Of a stretch of 5,995 nt of DNA, positions 1 to 5,623 are shown in pieces. Position numbers and translations under genes: made by a program. This stretch comes from Chlamydiota bacterium (GTDB lineage: Bacteria > Chlamydiota > Chlamydiia > Chlamydiales > JAJFMB01). The stretch spans positions 1 through 5,995 of the forward strand of contig JAJFMB010000136.1 in NCBI GenBank assembly GCA_021772355.1. The letters are read 5' to 3'. A model generated the notes under the pieces. The model was not told the origin of the DNA and did not search any database. It saw nothing but the letters and a program-made list of their open reading frames with translations. Numbering within the stretch: the first letter of the stretch is position 1; every line of letters starts with the position of its first letter.

Positions 1-1033
1 CCATAAACTCTTTGAGCAGCATGTCATCCGGGAGGTACTTAAGAGCTTTTTGATAGGAGTCGAGAGCTTTTTGATATTCGTCGCGATGCCAAAATACTGC
101 AGCCTGGTTCATATGGGCTAGCCCTACAACATCTTTGATAGTGCGCTCTTCTAGTGAGCGTGTTTCTAATCCTAAGTAAACTTTGGAATCGAGGTCAACA
201 CCGCGAGCTGTTGTTTCTATGTTCACGATGTGATCCCCGTCACGATAACGCACATAGATGTGTCCGGGAGGTGTGATTGTTTCTAAAGAGAGTTCGAGAC
301 GTTGCGAAAGGCATAGGTATAGAATCGATACGCCCAAACAAACTCCGTGTCTAGAATCAAGCACTGAAGGAAGGAAGGTGTAGAGATCCACGTCCTTTGC
401 CATTTGGGAGTGTGGAGGAAAACGGAATCCCATTTCATCAAAGATAAAATCATTGATAATCCGAATTTTCATTTCCGGAGTGGGATTTTCAGGCAGGCGC
501 GCCACTATTTGCAAGGCCATCAGATCAATCATTGCCTCATAGGAGCGAACTTTTTGCTCGGCATTTTCTTCATCTTGCAGCTCTGTAAGAAAAAGGGCGC
601 GGGCTAAATCAACCTCTTCCCAAGGAAGTTGAGTGATTTCCTCTTCGTTCATTGTTGCATGCCCTTTAAGCTTGCGGTTGGGAAGTCTTGCTGCAACTTT
701 TTCGATGGCGGCAAGCTGACTTTCTTCAAGGAGAGGCGACTCCTCATCAGGTTGCTTGTTGACCAGGGCGATAAGGGCATCTATTGCAAAGTCAAGTTCG
801 GGTAGTGGGGCAGGTTCATCTGAAGAACCTGCTGTTTCACCTGAAAGAAGCTGCCAGGCATGCTGAAGAGAGGTTTTACCCGCTTCGGTATCCGGGTACA
901 AGTCATATAGTGCGAGGTGCTGAGCAACGGAAATGGGATTTAGGCTGTGAAAAAGTGCTTTTGCTTTCTTAGCAGAAGGCTCATCTGCATAAAGTGAGGA
1001 GAGAAAGAAAAGGCAAATTATTATTTTTTTCAT
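1..1033 (-). CDS. Secreted SirB1-type transglutaminase-like protein with TPR (3' end beyond window)
   Basis: An open frame of 344 codons runs from an ATG at 1033-1031 off the left edge, so the C-terminus is missing. Residues 1-16 look like a Sec signal peptide (MKK, a hydrophobic stretch, then SLYA before DEP), which suggests export to the periplasm or envelope. Residues about 185-275 resemble the SirB1 / Transglut_core2 fold: LDSRHGVCLG (Cys232), PPGHIYVRY (His258) and VNIETT (Glu273), matching the Cys-His-Asp/Glu order of the transglutaminase superfamily. Residues about 304-340 form a tetratricopeptide repeat (YQKALDSYQKALKYLP), with more repeats probably beyond the edge. Residues 65-80 are a low-complexity Ser/Glu/Pro linker. 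The ATG overlaps the malQ stop as ATGA, so translation is probably coupled; there is no Shine-Dalgarno sequence. The substrate is unknown. Activity as a protease, a transglutaminase or an inactive scaffold all remain possible. The domain call comes from motif reading, not a profile search. Confidence 0.82.
   Translation of the reverse strand, partial: MKKIIICLFFLSSLYADEPSAKKAKALFHSLNPISVAQHLALYDLYPDTEAGKTSLQHAWQLLSGETAGSSDEPAPLPELDFAIDALIALVNKQPDEESPLLEESQLAAIEKVAARLPNRKLKGHATMNEEEITQLPWEEVDLARALFLTELQDEENAEQKVRSYEAMIDLMALQIVARLPENPTPEMKIRIINDFIFDEMGFRFPPHSQMAKDVDLYTFLPSVLDSRHGVCLGVSILYLCLSQRLELSLETITPPGHIYVRYRDGDHIVNIETTARGVDLDSKVYLGLETRSLEERTIKDVVGLAHMNQAAVFWHRDEYQKALDSYQKALKYLPDDMLLKEFM
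42..76 (-). repeat. Short direct repeat inside the TPR helix
   Basis: The 14-base word AGAGCTTTTTGATA occurs at 42-55 and again at 63-76, exactly 21 bases (seven codons) apart. It encodes the doubled YQKAL of the TPR motif. The repeat is probably a by-product of TPR consensus spacing plus shared codon choice, and not a separate element. Confidence 0.6.
1030..1033 (-). other. ATGA stop/start overlap, malQ to transglutaminase-like gene
   Basis: The TGA stop of malQ (1032-1030) and the ATG of the next gene (1033-1031) share bases in an ATGA junction. The sequence just upstream (AAACAAATAATCTT) has no Shine-Dalgarno match, so the second gene is likely translated by termination-reinitiation. Confidence 0.8.
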
Positions 1034-2520
1034 AAGATTATTTGTTTTATTTCGTCACGCAATTGTTGGTTTGAGACGATCTCTTCAACAGAGGGGCGAA
1101 AGCGCAATGTCCAGTTTCGGTCGGATACGGTTCCTGGATAGTTGATCCTTTCATCATCTGGATCGTCCCAGGTCATACCGGGAATCAACACAAAATATTC
1201 ATTAAGAAGGTTGATGTGAAACAAACTTGAAGTGTGGTGACTATCTTTCAATATTTCTCGATGATTATTGATACTAAGATCGTTAGTATACTCCCACCCT
1301 TTAAAATTAGCAAAAGCTTTAGCTTCATCAGGATAATAGCGCCACCAGAGTTGAACCGTATCGGCGTCATGAGTAGAGACTGTGGTCATGCTTTCAGTGA
1401 TATAGTCCTGGTAATTTTTATATTCGTTTTCAATGTATTCCCAGCGAATGACTTTGGTGCCGCAAATGCCCAGCTTTCTCAAAGACTCCCTTATGGAATC
1501 GGGAATAACGGCCAAATCTTCTCCGATAGGGAGCATAGAACTCTCTTTTAGCATCATACGTAAAATTTTTTCTCCATGCCCAACCCATGTTGTCTCATCT
1601 TCAGGAATAAAAATACCTTCTTTCGGTGTGAGACCTGCAGGAATGGCAAAGATGCGGTAGAAGCCGACGATGTGGTCTAAGCGGTAGATGTGGTAGAATT
1701 GTCCGGCTAACTCGAGTCGTTTTTTCCACCAACGGTAATCCTGCTTTTCCAATTCATCCCAATTGTAAATGGGAAAACCCCAGTCTTGGCCATCAAGAGT
1801 GAACCAATCGGGAGGGGAGCCGGCGGAATACTCTTTCAAGAAGAGTTCGGGGTGCTGCCAGGTGTCAACGCTTTCTCGATTAATAAGAATAGGAACATCA
1901 CCCTTGAGAAAAACGCCATGCTCTTCAGCAGTTTTTTTTACTTCGGAAAGCTGTTTGACACAAAGAAATTGGAGGAAGTAGTGGTAATTCTGTTCATCAT
2001 CGTACTTTGATGCCTTATAGTTGGCATAAGCTTCTAACCATTCCTTGTTAGCTTTCAGAAAGGTTTGGTACTCCTGATCGCTAGTGACTAAAGAGAAAGC
2101 CTGCTGAAAATACTCACGAAGAAAAGCTTCTTTTTCCTTATAGACTTTTTGGTAATCAATGCGTTGACTTTTGCACAGTCCATTGAGCTCTTTGATTTTT
2201 TGTTTAAGGTGAGGGAAGTTCTGAAGATAAGGAAGGTCATAAAGTCCGAGGTGCCATGGATTTAAAGCATATGCAGATATAGCGCTATAGGGGCTTGTGT
2301 CATAGCCTGTGTCGTTCAGGGGTAAGAGTTGAATGACATCAAGTCCCACCTCTTTACACCATTTGATTAGAGGAATGAGATCAGGGTATTCCCCAATTCC
2401 GCAGCTTTTTTGACTATGTAAGGAAAAAAGCGGGACATCGATGCCATGATGGTGGCGAATACCCACTTTTTTCCATGCTTTTGCGGCAGGTGTTTGTTCT
2501 ATTTCAGCTCGTCTGTTCAT
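1030..2520 (-). CDS. malQ: 4-alpha-glucanotransferase (amylomaltase, GH77)
   Basis: MalQ transfers alpha-1,4-glucan segments between malto-oligosaccharides, releasing glucose, in cytoplasmic glycogen/maltodextrin metabolism. The protein is 496 residues, close to the usual 500 of bacterial amylomaltases. All three GH77 catalytic acids are in their motifs: nucleophile Asp282 in YRLDHIVGFYR, acid/base Glu334 in PIGEDLAVIP, and Asp385 in STHDADT. The N-terminal LFSLHSQKSCGIGEYPDL (31-48) and LLPLNDTGYDTSPYSA (65-80) are typical acceptor-site segments. The C-terminal INYPGTVSDRNW (459-470) is the family's closing motif. The ATG is the only Met before residue 323, and it sits about 28 residues ahead of the conserved region as in Chlamydia MalQ, so the start is firm. 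It overlaps the upstream gene by 17 bases and has no clear Shine-Dalgarno sequence, which implies coupling. Placement downstream of copN-scc1 matches the Chlamydia order. The enzyme appears intact and active. Confidence 0.97.
   Translation of the reverse strand: MNRRAEIEQTPAAKAWKKVGIRHHHGIDVPLFSLHSQKSCGIGEYPDLIPLIKWCKEVGLDVIQLLPLNDTGYDTSPYSAISAYALNPWHLGLYDLPYLQNFPHLKQKIKELNGLCKSQRIDYQKVYKEKEAFLREYFQQAFSLVTSDQEYQTFLKANKEWLEAYANYKASKYDDEQNYHYFLQFLCVKQLSEVKKTAEEHGVFLKGDVPILINRESVDTWQHPELFLKEYSAGSPPDWFTLDGQDWGFPIYNWDELEKQDYRWWKKRLELAGQFYHIYRLDHIVGFYRIFAIPAGLTPKEGIFIPEDETTWVGHGEKILRMMLKESSMLPIGEDLAVIPDSIRESLRKLGICGTKVIRWEYIENEYKNYQDYITESMTTVSTHDADTVQLWWRYYPDEAKAFANFKGWEYTNDLSINNHREILKDSHHTSSLFHINLLNEYFVLIPGMTWDDPDDERINYPGTVSDRNWTLRFRPSVEEIVSNQQLRDEIKQIIL
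2504..2520 (-). other. 17-base coding overlap between the unknown gene and malQ
   Basis: The unknown gene ends with TGA at 2506-2504, inside the first six codons of malQ, whose ATG is at 2520-2518. The two genes use different frames. The bases ahead of the malQ ATG (GATTTAATAGCAATTA) lack a Shine-Dalgarno match. This fits coupled translation and a shared transcript. Confidence 0.75.
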
Positions 2521-3874
2521 TAATTGCTATTAAATCAGAGGCGAGCATTTTCTGCCAGTCGCTTTGGAGTTTTGTGAGTTGCGTGGATTTCTCAAGATTG
2601 TCTTGTTTGCGCAGGATGATTAAATCTTCATTAAGTGAGGACTTTCTCTCTTCTTGAGTGTGATCAAACTCTATGATAGCTTTCCGTTGGTAGACGGTCT
2701 GGTAATGATCTATATTGTATTCAATGCCATGGACGTTTCGGTAGGGAAGAGAGTACTTTTCGCGATGAGGGATGTATTCGAAACGGATGTTTGATTTATT
2801 TGTCGCATTGAGTGTGTCGATTTCGGATTGGGTATGGACATACTCAGGGCTTTCGTAATTTATTATGTCTTTCCAGCGCTGGCAGTAGGGGCGAATACGC
2901 TCGGCAGTTTGGGTGTCGATGAGGCGGTGCTTCACAAGGTTGGGGAATGTAATGTGGACAAAATTATAGTTGAAGGTATTAGGGGAGAAGAGTTGTATTC
3001 GGACATACTCTTTGACGATAGAATCGTCAGGATGCAGGATCGCATAAGAAAATAGATCCCAACCGTATTGTTTGAGATAGGTGCTTACAGGTTCGTTGGG
3101 AGGATCGCACAACAGTTGTGCGCGATAGTGAACTGGATCGGCAATTTGTAAATCAAAGAATGTCCACCCATCTAACTCTTTAAGAACTGTGTCGAGACAG
3201 CTCTTAGAGTACTCTTTTTGAAACTGTATTTTGACGGCTTTTTTAGGGAGTATTTGTTGGATGAAAAATTCTGAAGAGTACTCACAAACGATCTCTTTTA
3301 GTGACAACCCTTCAATAGCGTGAGTGAGGAGTTTGGTAAAAGTCCTTCTCTCTAAGTGTATGCGCAGTAAGGCTATGACCTCTGCTTTTCGTCGGTTGTT
3401 CACAGCATTTATTTTTCTTAAAAACTCATCTAGATTCATCCTGGTGAGGTGTTGTGTGAGAAACGAGGATAATCCCTCCGGGTACGCGGGATATTGCTGA
3501 AAAAGTTTCTCAAATGTTAGGTCGAGGCTTTCCCAGAAGCGCACGCGGTGTTGGTTGAAAAAAGCTTCGGAAAATTTCCTCTTAAGCAGTAGAGAATCGA
3601 TCTTATTAAGGGTTTTTTGTTGAAATGAAAGGGCAATTTCATCAAAGGGCAAGCTCTTGCACTTCTCTTGAACGAGTATGAGATAGGTTTCCTCATGCAA
3701 AGGAATAAGAAAGCCTAGTTGACCTGCGGCGGTAGTGAGTACTTTTGCTATAGCATCGATCATTTGTTTTAATGCGTTTATTGCGGTATGCACAATACGG
3801 TTGAGGTGCTGTGCCTGAGGCATTTCGCGAAAAAAAAGAGCGTGATGATTGCCGCTTGCATGAATTCGAGTCAT
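2504..3874 (-). CDS. Hypothetical protein between scc1 and malQ, possible T3SS-associated protein
   Basis: I do not recognise a family for this 456-residue protein. It has no signal peptide and no membrane segment. It looks mainly helical in residues 20-235, with amphipathic stretches such as FSEAFFNQHRVRFWESLDL (101-119). A more mixed region rich in Tyr, Asn and His follows (235-400; e.g. FNYNFVHITFPNLV), and the charged C-terminus (405-445) is a possible short coiled coil. Five cysteines (72, 197, 226, 256, 331) are scattered with no metal-site spacing. The frame is open for 1371 bases, fills the space between two recognised genes and overlaps malQ, so it is very likely real. The ATG at 3874-3872 has no Shine-Dalgarno sequence; Met18 is a second possible start. 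Its place right after a chaperone gene in a T3SS operon suggests an effector, a secretion accessory factor or a partner of Scc1, but that is inference from position only. Confidence 0.85.
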   Translation of the reverse strand: MTRIHASGNHHALFFREMPQAQHLNRIVHTAINALKQMIDAIAKVLTTAAGQLGFLIPLHEETYLILVQEKCKSLPFDEIALSFQQKTLNKIDSLLLKRKFSEAFFNQHRVRFWESLDLTFEKLFQQYPAYPEGLSSFLTQHLTRMNLDEFLRKINAVNNRRKAEVIALLRIHLERRTFTKLLTHAIEGLSLKEIVCEYSSEFFIQQILPKKAVKIQFQKEYSKSCLDTVLKELDGWTFFDLQIADPVHYRAQLLCDPPNEPVSTYLKQYGWDLFSYAILHPDDSIVKEYVRIQLFSPNTFNYNFVHITFPNLVKHRLIDTQTAERIRPYCQRWKDIINYESPEYVHTQSEIDTLNATNKSNIRFEYIPHREKYSLPYRNVHGIEYNIDHYQTVYQRKAIIEFDHTQEERKSSLNEDLIILRKQDNLEKSTQLTKLQSDWQKMLASDLIAINEQTS

Positions 3875-3905
3875 GGGCGGAGAATTTAGAAATTAACTGA
3901 TTTTA
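3875..3905 (-). other. Spacer between scc1 and the unknown gene
   Basis: This is the longest gene-free stretch in the window (31 bases) and is AT-rich. The scc1 TAA is followed at once by a second in-frame TAA. I see no hairpin, T-run terminator, -10/-35 pair or Shine-Dalgarno sequence before the next ATG (the last bases are TTCTCCGCCC). Read-through from scc1 is therefore the simplest view. Confidence 0.6.
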
Positions 3906-4370
3906 TTACAAGCCAAACATGCCTGAGGAGGGTGTTGTAGAGGTGCCCGGAATGGAAATTTTGGGAACATCTCCTCGTTCCAAAGTCTCTTTCCAAATCA
4001 CTCCTTTTTGAATAAGAGGCGCAATTACCTCTGCAACCTTCGCACCAGTTAGGTTTTCAATGGGAATAAGTTCAAATAGGGCTAAAGAATCTGCTTCTTT
4101 GCTATAGGCAAATGTTCCATAACGCGGATAAGGTTGTGCATTGGCAATGAGTGCATTGCGGAAGACATCTTCGCGGTAGCGACCTGCTGCAACAGGACCG
4201 AGAGTGGAGCCAATTAAAACGTGTTTTTCTCCCTGTTCCATTTCGATATATACCTCAAAACCATTTGCAAACCGGAGTAAACATGTGTTGTTTTCGTCCG
4301 GTTTAAGAGGATCAATTTCAAAGGCTTTACTAAGTTCGTCTAAGATTGTACCGTAAAAGTCTGTTACCAT
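3906..4370 (-). CDS. scc1: Type III secretion chaperone Scc1 (SycE/CesT class I family)
   Basis: This is a small acidic cytoplasmic chaperone of 154 residues; class I chaperones are usually 120-160. In Chlamydia, Scc1 works with Scc4 to bind the N-terminal part of CopN and promote its secretion. CesT-fold features include the N-terminal helix DFYGTILDELSKAFEI (4-19), the strands CLLRFANGFEVYIEM (30-44) and HVLIGSTLGPV (50-60), and the AAGRYREDVFRNALIAN block (61-77). After these come YPRYGTFAYSKEADSLALFE (81-100) and a C-terminal helix (108-130). The RYREDVFRNAL and RYGTFAYS motifs closely match my memory of chlamydial Scc1. The tail from residue 137 is Ser/Thr/Pro-rich and ends GMFGL. The start lies three bases after the copN stop, with a strong Shine-Dalgarno sequence inside copN. 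Gatekeeper followed directly by its chaperone is a classic T3SS pairing. Confidence 0.95.
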   Translation of the reverse strand: MVTDFYGTILDELSKAFEIDPLKPDENNTCLLRFANGFEVYIEMEQGEKHVLIGSTLGPVAAGRYREDVFRNALIANAQPYPRYGTFAYSKEADSLALFELIPIENLTGAKVAEVIAPLIQKGVIWKETLERGDVPKISIPGTSTTPSSGMFGL

Positions 4371-4373
4371 GGT

Positions 4374-5591
4374 TTATTCCTCCTCTTCTTCTTCCTCTTC
4401 GCCTTCTTCTTCTTCTTCCTCATCCTCTTCTTCGCGTTCTAGAAGCTCTTCTAATTCATCTTCAAGATCTTCCAGTGCTTCAATGAGAGCGAGAAAACAC
4501 TCATCTCGGTGTTGAAGCGATTTGTAGATTTTTTGAAGAGCAACCTCACGTATGGCATCTCTAAATTGGCTAAGAGCGATAATTTTGGCTATAAGCCATT
4601 TCTCTAAACCGAGTTTTACAGCTGTTTGTAAAGCTTTGTTTGAGGAGGGATACCGCTCCGAGATAAAGCTCATAAACTGTTTAGACATAAGTTCAAATGT
4701 TAACTTTTTAGGGAAGTCAATGCCTGCCTTTTGGAAAAGAGAGTGCATGAGTCCCATGCGACTATTAAAGAAGCGGTAAACACCTAAAATGGCTTGCATT
4801 GTGCGGGTTTCACTGAGGAGACGATGAAGTTCTCCACGAGGGATCGAGGGCCCTTTGGCTTTGAGGTCTGATCCTAGAGAATGCAGGAAGAAGTCGACCA
4901 TTTTTTTAAGATCTTTAAAGTCGTGCTTTTGCGAGAGCTCGTTAAAGAGAGTATTGGCATCGCGAGGATTTCCTGTAATATCACGGTATTGATCACGAAG
5001 AGAAGTTGGGGTTCCAAGTCCTTTATCGGACGCTGATTGCGCCTCTTTTTGAATGTTGCGACCGGCAGTTATTTCGCGTTGATGCTGTTCTGCAAACTCT
5101 TCTTTAAGCTCCCGGATGCTATTATGAAGTTCTCCCTCGGTTGTATCGAGTAAGAATTCCAACACTTCATCTGTAAGGGTAACATCGGGGTAGTACTTTT
5201 GAATTTTAGCGAGAATCTCTTCTTTGCTGTCACCTGGTTTGATTTCTCCTCTAAGGTTCACCAATGTTTCAGCTTTGAGTTCGCGGTTGCGCTGTTGGAA
5301 CTGGTGAGCAGAGTCTTTAAGCTGTTCGATGGGGAGTAGGCGTTGCATCTTTTCGCCAGACTTCATCATTTTCTGGATGCGTGTTTTATGCGCTTTGATC
5401 GGCTTATCTTTTTTGCGCACTTTACCGGCAAGGTGGTACGTTGTCTCTTGCAAAGACTCTTGCAGGGCGGATTTAGATGCCACACTTTGAGCAAGACGGT
5501 CTGCTTTGGCCTCTTGCTGCAATTCGCGCATAGCCTCTAAGGTAACGTTGGAATGCTGTATTCCTCGCTGTATACCACCTGGTTCAGGCAT
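4374..5591 (-). CDS. copN: CopN, T3SS gatekeeper/plug protein (SctW, YopN/LcrE family)
   Basis: CopN caps the secretion apparatus until host contact and is then secreted. In Chlamydia pneumoniae it also binds tubulin. At 405 residues it is close to the 421 or so of Chlamydia CopN, a YopN-TyeA fusion type. Residues 1-115 are a polar, Lys/Gln-rich segment where the secretion signal and the Scc1/Scc4 binding region would lie. Residues about 120-290 form the conserved helical core, with TPTSLRDQYRDITGNP (194-209), KKMVDFFLHSLGSDLKAKGPSIP (229-251 overall) and TRTMQAILGVYRFFNSRMG (262-280). Residues about 290-370 correspond to the TyeA-like end. From 371 the protein is highly acidic and ends in a near-pure glutamate run (387-405), unlike the Pro/Ser-rich end of Chlamydia CopN. 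The ATG follows a G-run (GGGGGGATAG, 10 bases upstream) that could act as a weak Shine-Dalgarno sequence. The gap to sctV is 29 bases. Confidence 0.95.
   Translation of the reverse strand: MPEPGGIQRGIQHSNVTLEAMRELQQEAKADRLAQSVASKSALQESLQETTYHLAGKVRKKDKPIKAHKTRIQKMMKSGEKMQRLLPIEQLKDSAHQFQQRNRELKAETLVNLRGEIKPGDSKEEILAKIQKYYPDVTLTDEVLEFLLDTTEGELHNSIRELKEEFAEQHQREITAGRNIQKEAQSASDKGLGTPTSLRDQYRDITGNPRDANTLFNELSQKHDFKDLKKMVDFFLHSLGSDLKAKGPSIPRGELHRLLSETRTMQAILGVYRFFNSRMGLMHSLFQKAGIDFPKKLTFELMSKQFMSFISERYPSSNKALQTAVKLGLEKWLIAKIIALSQFRDAIREVALQKIYKSLQHRDECFLALIEALEDLEDELEELLEREEEDEEEEEEGEEEEEEEE
4377..4384 (-). promoter_or_regulatory. Shine-Dalgarno site for scc1, embedded in copN codons
   Basis: On the minus strand the copN 3' end reads AGGAGGAA, then TAA ACC ATG. 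GGAGG (4383-4379) ends 8 bases before the scc1 ATG, which is ideal spacing and the best Shine-Dalgarno match at any gene start in the window. It consists of the last glutamate codons of CopN, so the protein tail and the ribosome site share sequence. This settles the scc1 start. Confidence 0.88.
4377..4433 (-). repeat. GAA/GAG trinucleotide tract coding the CopN poly-glutamate tail
   Basis: Nineteen consecutive codons (residues 387-405) encode 17 Glu, one Asp and one Gly. They are a mix of GAA and GAG, giving an almost pure pyrimidine tract on the plus strand. Because GAA and GAG are interspersed, the repeat is imperfect, which lowers but does not exclude slippage. Length changes in threes would keep the frame and leave the scc1 ribosome site at its end intact. 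Confidence 0.9.
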
Positions 5592-5623
5592 GATGATCTA
5601 TCCCCCCAGTGACCATTATATCA
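5592..5623 (-). promoter_or_regulatory. Candidate extended -10 promoter for copN-scc1 and the genes after
   Basis: Starting on the sctV TGA stop, the minus strand reads TGATATAAT (5623-5615), a perfect match to an extended -10 (TGnTATAAT) for a sigma-70-type factor such as chlamydial sigma66. The hexamer 17 bases upstream (TAGGAA) is a poor -35, as often accepted for extended -10 promoters. A start about 7 bases downstream would give a leader of under 20 bases carrying the G-run before the copN ATG. The match may be chance in an AT-rich junction. Confidence 0.4.

Noticed and set aside
811..831. Perfect inverted repeat CAGGTTC / GAACCTG with a 7-base loop
   Set aside because: It is inside a coding region (Ser/Glu/Pro linker), has no T-run and no neighbouring gene end, so chance or codon composition is the likeliest cause.
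404..972. Two plus-strand open frames (404-607 and 784-972)
   Set aside because: They lie antisense to the transglutaminase-like gene, have no recognisable family or ribosome site, and their translations have no domain-like pattern.
1234..2010. Plus-strand open frames of 70-105 codons (1234-1551, 1433-1660, 1769-1981, 1786-2010)
   Set aside because: They are antisense to malQ, whose catalytic motifs cover the same bases, and they overlap one another in different frames.
2475..3055. Plus-strand open frames at 2475-2657 and 2828-3055
   Set aside because: They are shadows of the 456-codon minus-strand gene. I considered whether that gene was itself the shadow, but its length, its fit between scc1 and malQ and its overlap with malQ favour the minus strand.
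4552..5540. Plus-strand open frames at 4552-4779 and 5343-5540
   Set aside because: They are antisense to copN, which is clearly recognised by motif.
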